Shown here: one piece after another, positions 63,600-64,000 of the stretch
Numbering within the stretch: the first letter of the stretch is position 1
How the letters are laid out: the number at the start of each line of letters is the position of its first letter
DNA from: Ectobius pallidus
Taxonomy: Eukaryota; Arthropoda; Insecta; Blattodea; Ectobiidae
Assembly (NCBI GenBank): GCA_964059195.1
Contig: CAXKWD010000003.1
Span: 195,572,174 to 195,636,173 of the forward strand
Direction: 5' to 3'
DNA length: 64,000 bases
The notes under the pieces: model-generated
The model's database searches: none
Told to the model about the DNA's origin: nothing
Seen by the model: only the letters and a program-made list of their open reading frames with translations
Made by a program: the position numbers and the translations under genes

Positions 63600-63985
63600 A
63601 GCTTTAAGTCATTTATTTTTATTATTATTTATTGTATGTATTTGTGTTTAATATTTTTGTCTCCTTTTTATAAATTTGTAGTTTCTTTTTCTAGCTCTGT
63701 TTTACATTTTTCACCTTTTTTATAAGTGTGTCATTCTTTCTCATTTTGTTTTTTGTTTCTCCTCTTTCTCCACTCTTATGTTCTGAATCTACACCCGAGC
63801 ACGAGCAGTCTGCTTATTCGGGTGTATTTCTAAATAAATATTTGGTTCTTTTCTTTCAATTTATTTTCTGTACTTTAATTTTGAAATTTGTAAATGTTTT
63901 TTGTTTATTTGTGTAAATTTGTATTTGTACATAAGTTTGTAAATGTAATTTAAATAAATAAATAAATAATAAAATAAATAAGTAG
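63600..63985 (+). mobile_element. LINE 3' UTR and (AAATA)n tail
   Basis: A T-rich region is followed by CACCCGAGCACGAGCAGTCT and GCTTATTCGGGTG, which pair as a stem (CACCCGA with TCGGGTG), then AAATAAATA repeats from 63944 to the end. A hairpin plus short tandem tail is the form of CR1/L2-type LINE 3' ends. No coding part is left in the window. Confidence 0.5.
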
Positions 63986-64000
63986 GTATTCAAAAAATTG

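Overview
The window looks like nuclear DNA from an insect with a large, repeat-rich genome, most likely a cockroach or termite. It is AT-rich, with no operons, no dense coding and no bacterial signals. The non-LTR retrotransposon tails (the RMRWTGHVARMG and GRPRRRW type), the tRNA-derived SINEs, mariner, hAT and Harbinger derivatives and frequent AGGCCTA words are all typical of arthropods. The genus is inference; only arthropod/insect is well supported.

Only one piece of an ordinary cellular gene is convincing. It is an internal exon at 54325-54607 (+) with good splice sites, encoding part of the extracellular ligand-binding (ANF_receptor) domain of a natriuretic-peptide-receptor-like guanylate cyclase. 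Sequence around it is presumably intron or flank of that gene.

Everything else recognisable is mobile DNA at different stages of decay. 1-6.5 kb: SINE remnants, an unclassified repeat, a LINE tail split by a CT microsatellite, a hAT-type MITE with a perfect 8-bp duplication, and a Helitron-like repeat. 7-10 kb: two 567-bp Harbinger-type MITEs, the second inside a Helitron-like copy. 10.4-15.9 kb: SINE, second copy of the hAT MITE, nested TIR elements, LINE tail, hAT transposase remnant, and an element rich in subterminal repeats. 16.7-25.5 kb: an internally deleted transposon pseudogene, Helitron-like repeats, another hAT MITE, a deleted mariner and a palindromic MITE. 29.5-35 kb: a nearly complete CR1-like LINE (PHD and SGNH ORF1; endonuclease and reverse transcriptase ORF2) that landed inside an older LINE. 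35.6-50 kb: fold-back transposons, a Jockey-like remnant carrying a MITE, several SINE families, a Tigger/pogo MITE, repeats with a (CTGT)n-type core, and a GC-rich SINE with a 13-bp target duplication. 51-58.5 kb: three copies of a second hAT MITE family around the receptor exon, and a long-TIR element. 58.5-64 kb: two adjacent Helitron-like copies, a mariner fold-back and a LINE tail.

The most unusual pattern is recurrent mirror-image elements. Four loci (35628-36339, 46879-47588, 41261-41823, 61768-62315), from three different transposon families, each consist of two copies of the 3' end of a transposase gene joined in opposite orientation. Two of them are the same ~711-bp palindromic element with TA target duplications, so that form has evidently been mobilised as a unit. 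No new defence system, CRISPR array, genuine tRNA or rRNA gene, or intact host gene was found. Repeat homologies were judged by eye, so boundaries are approximate unless a target-site duplication is given.
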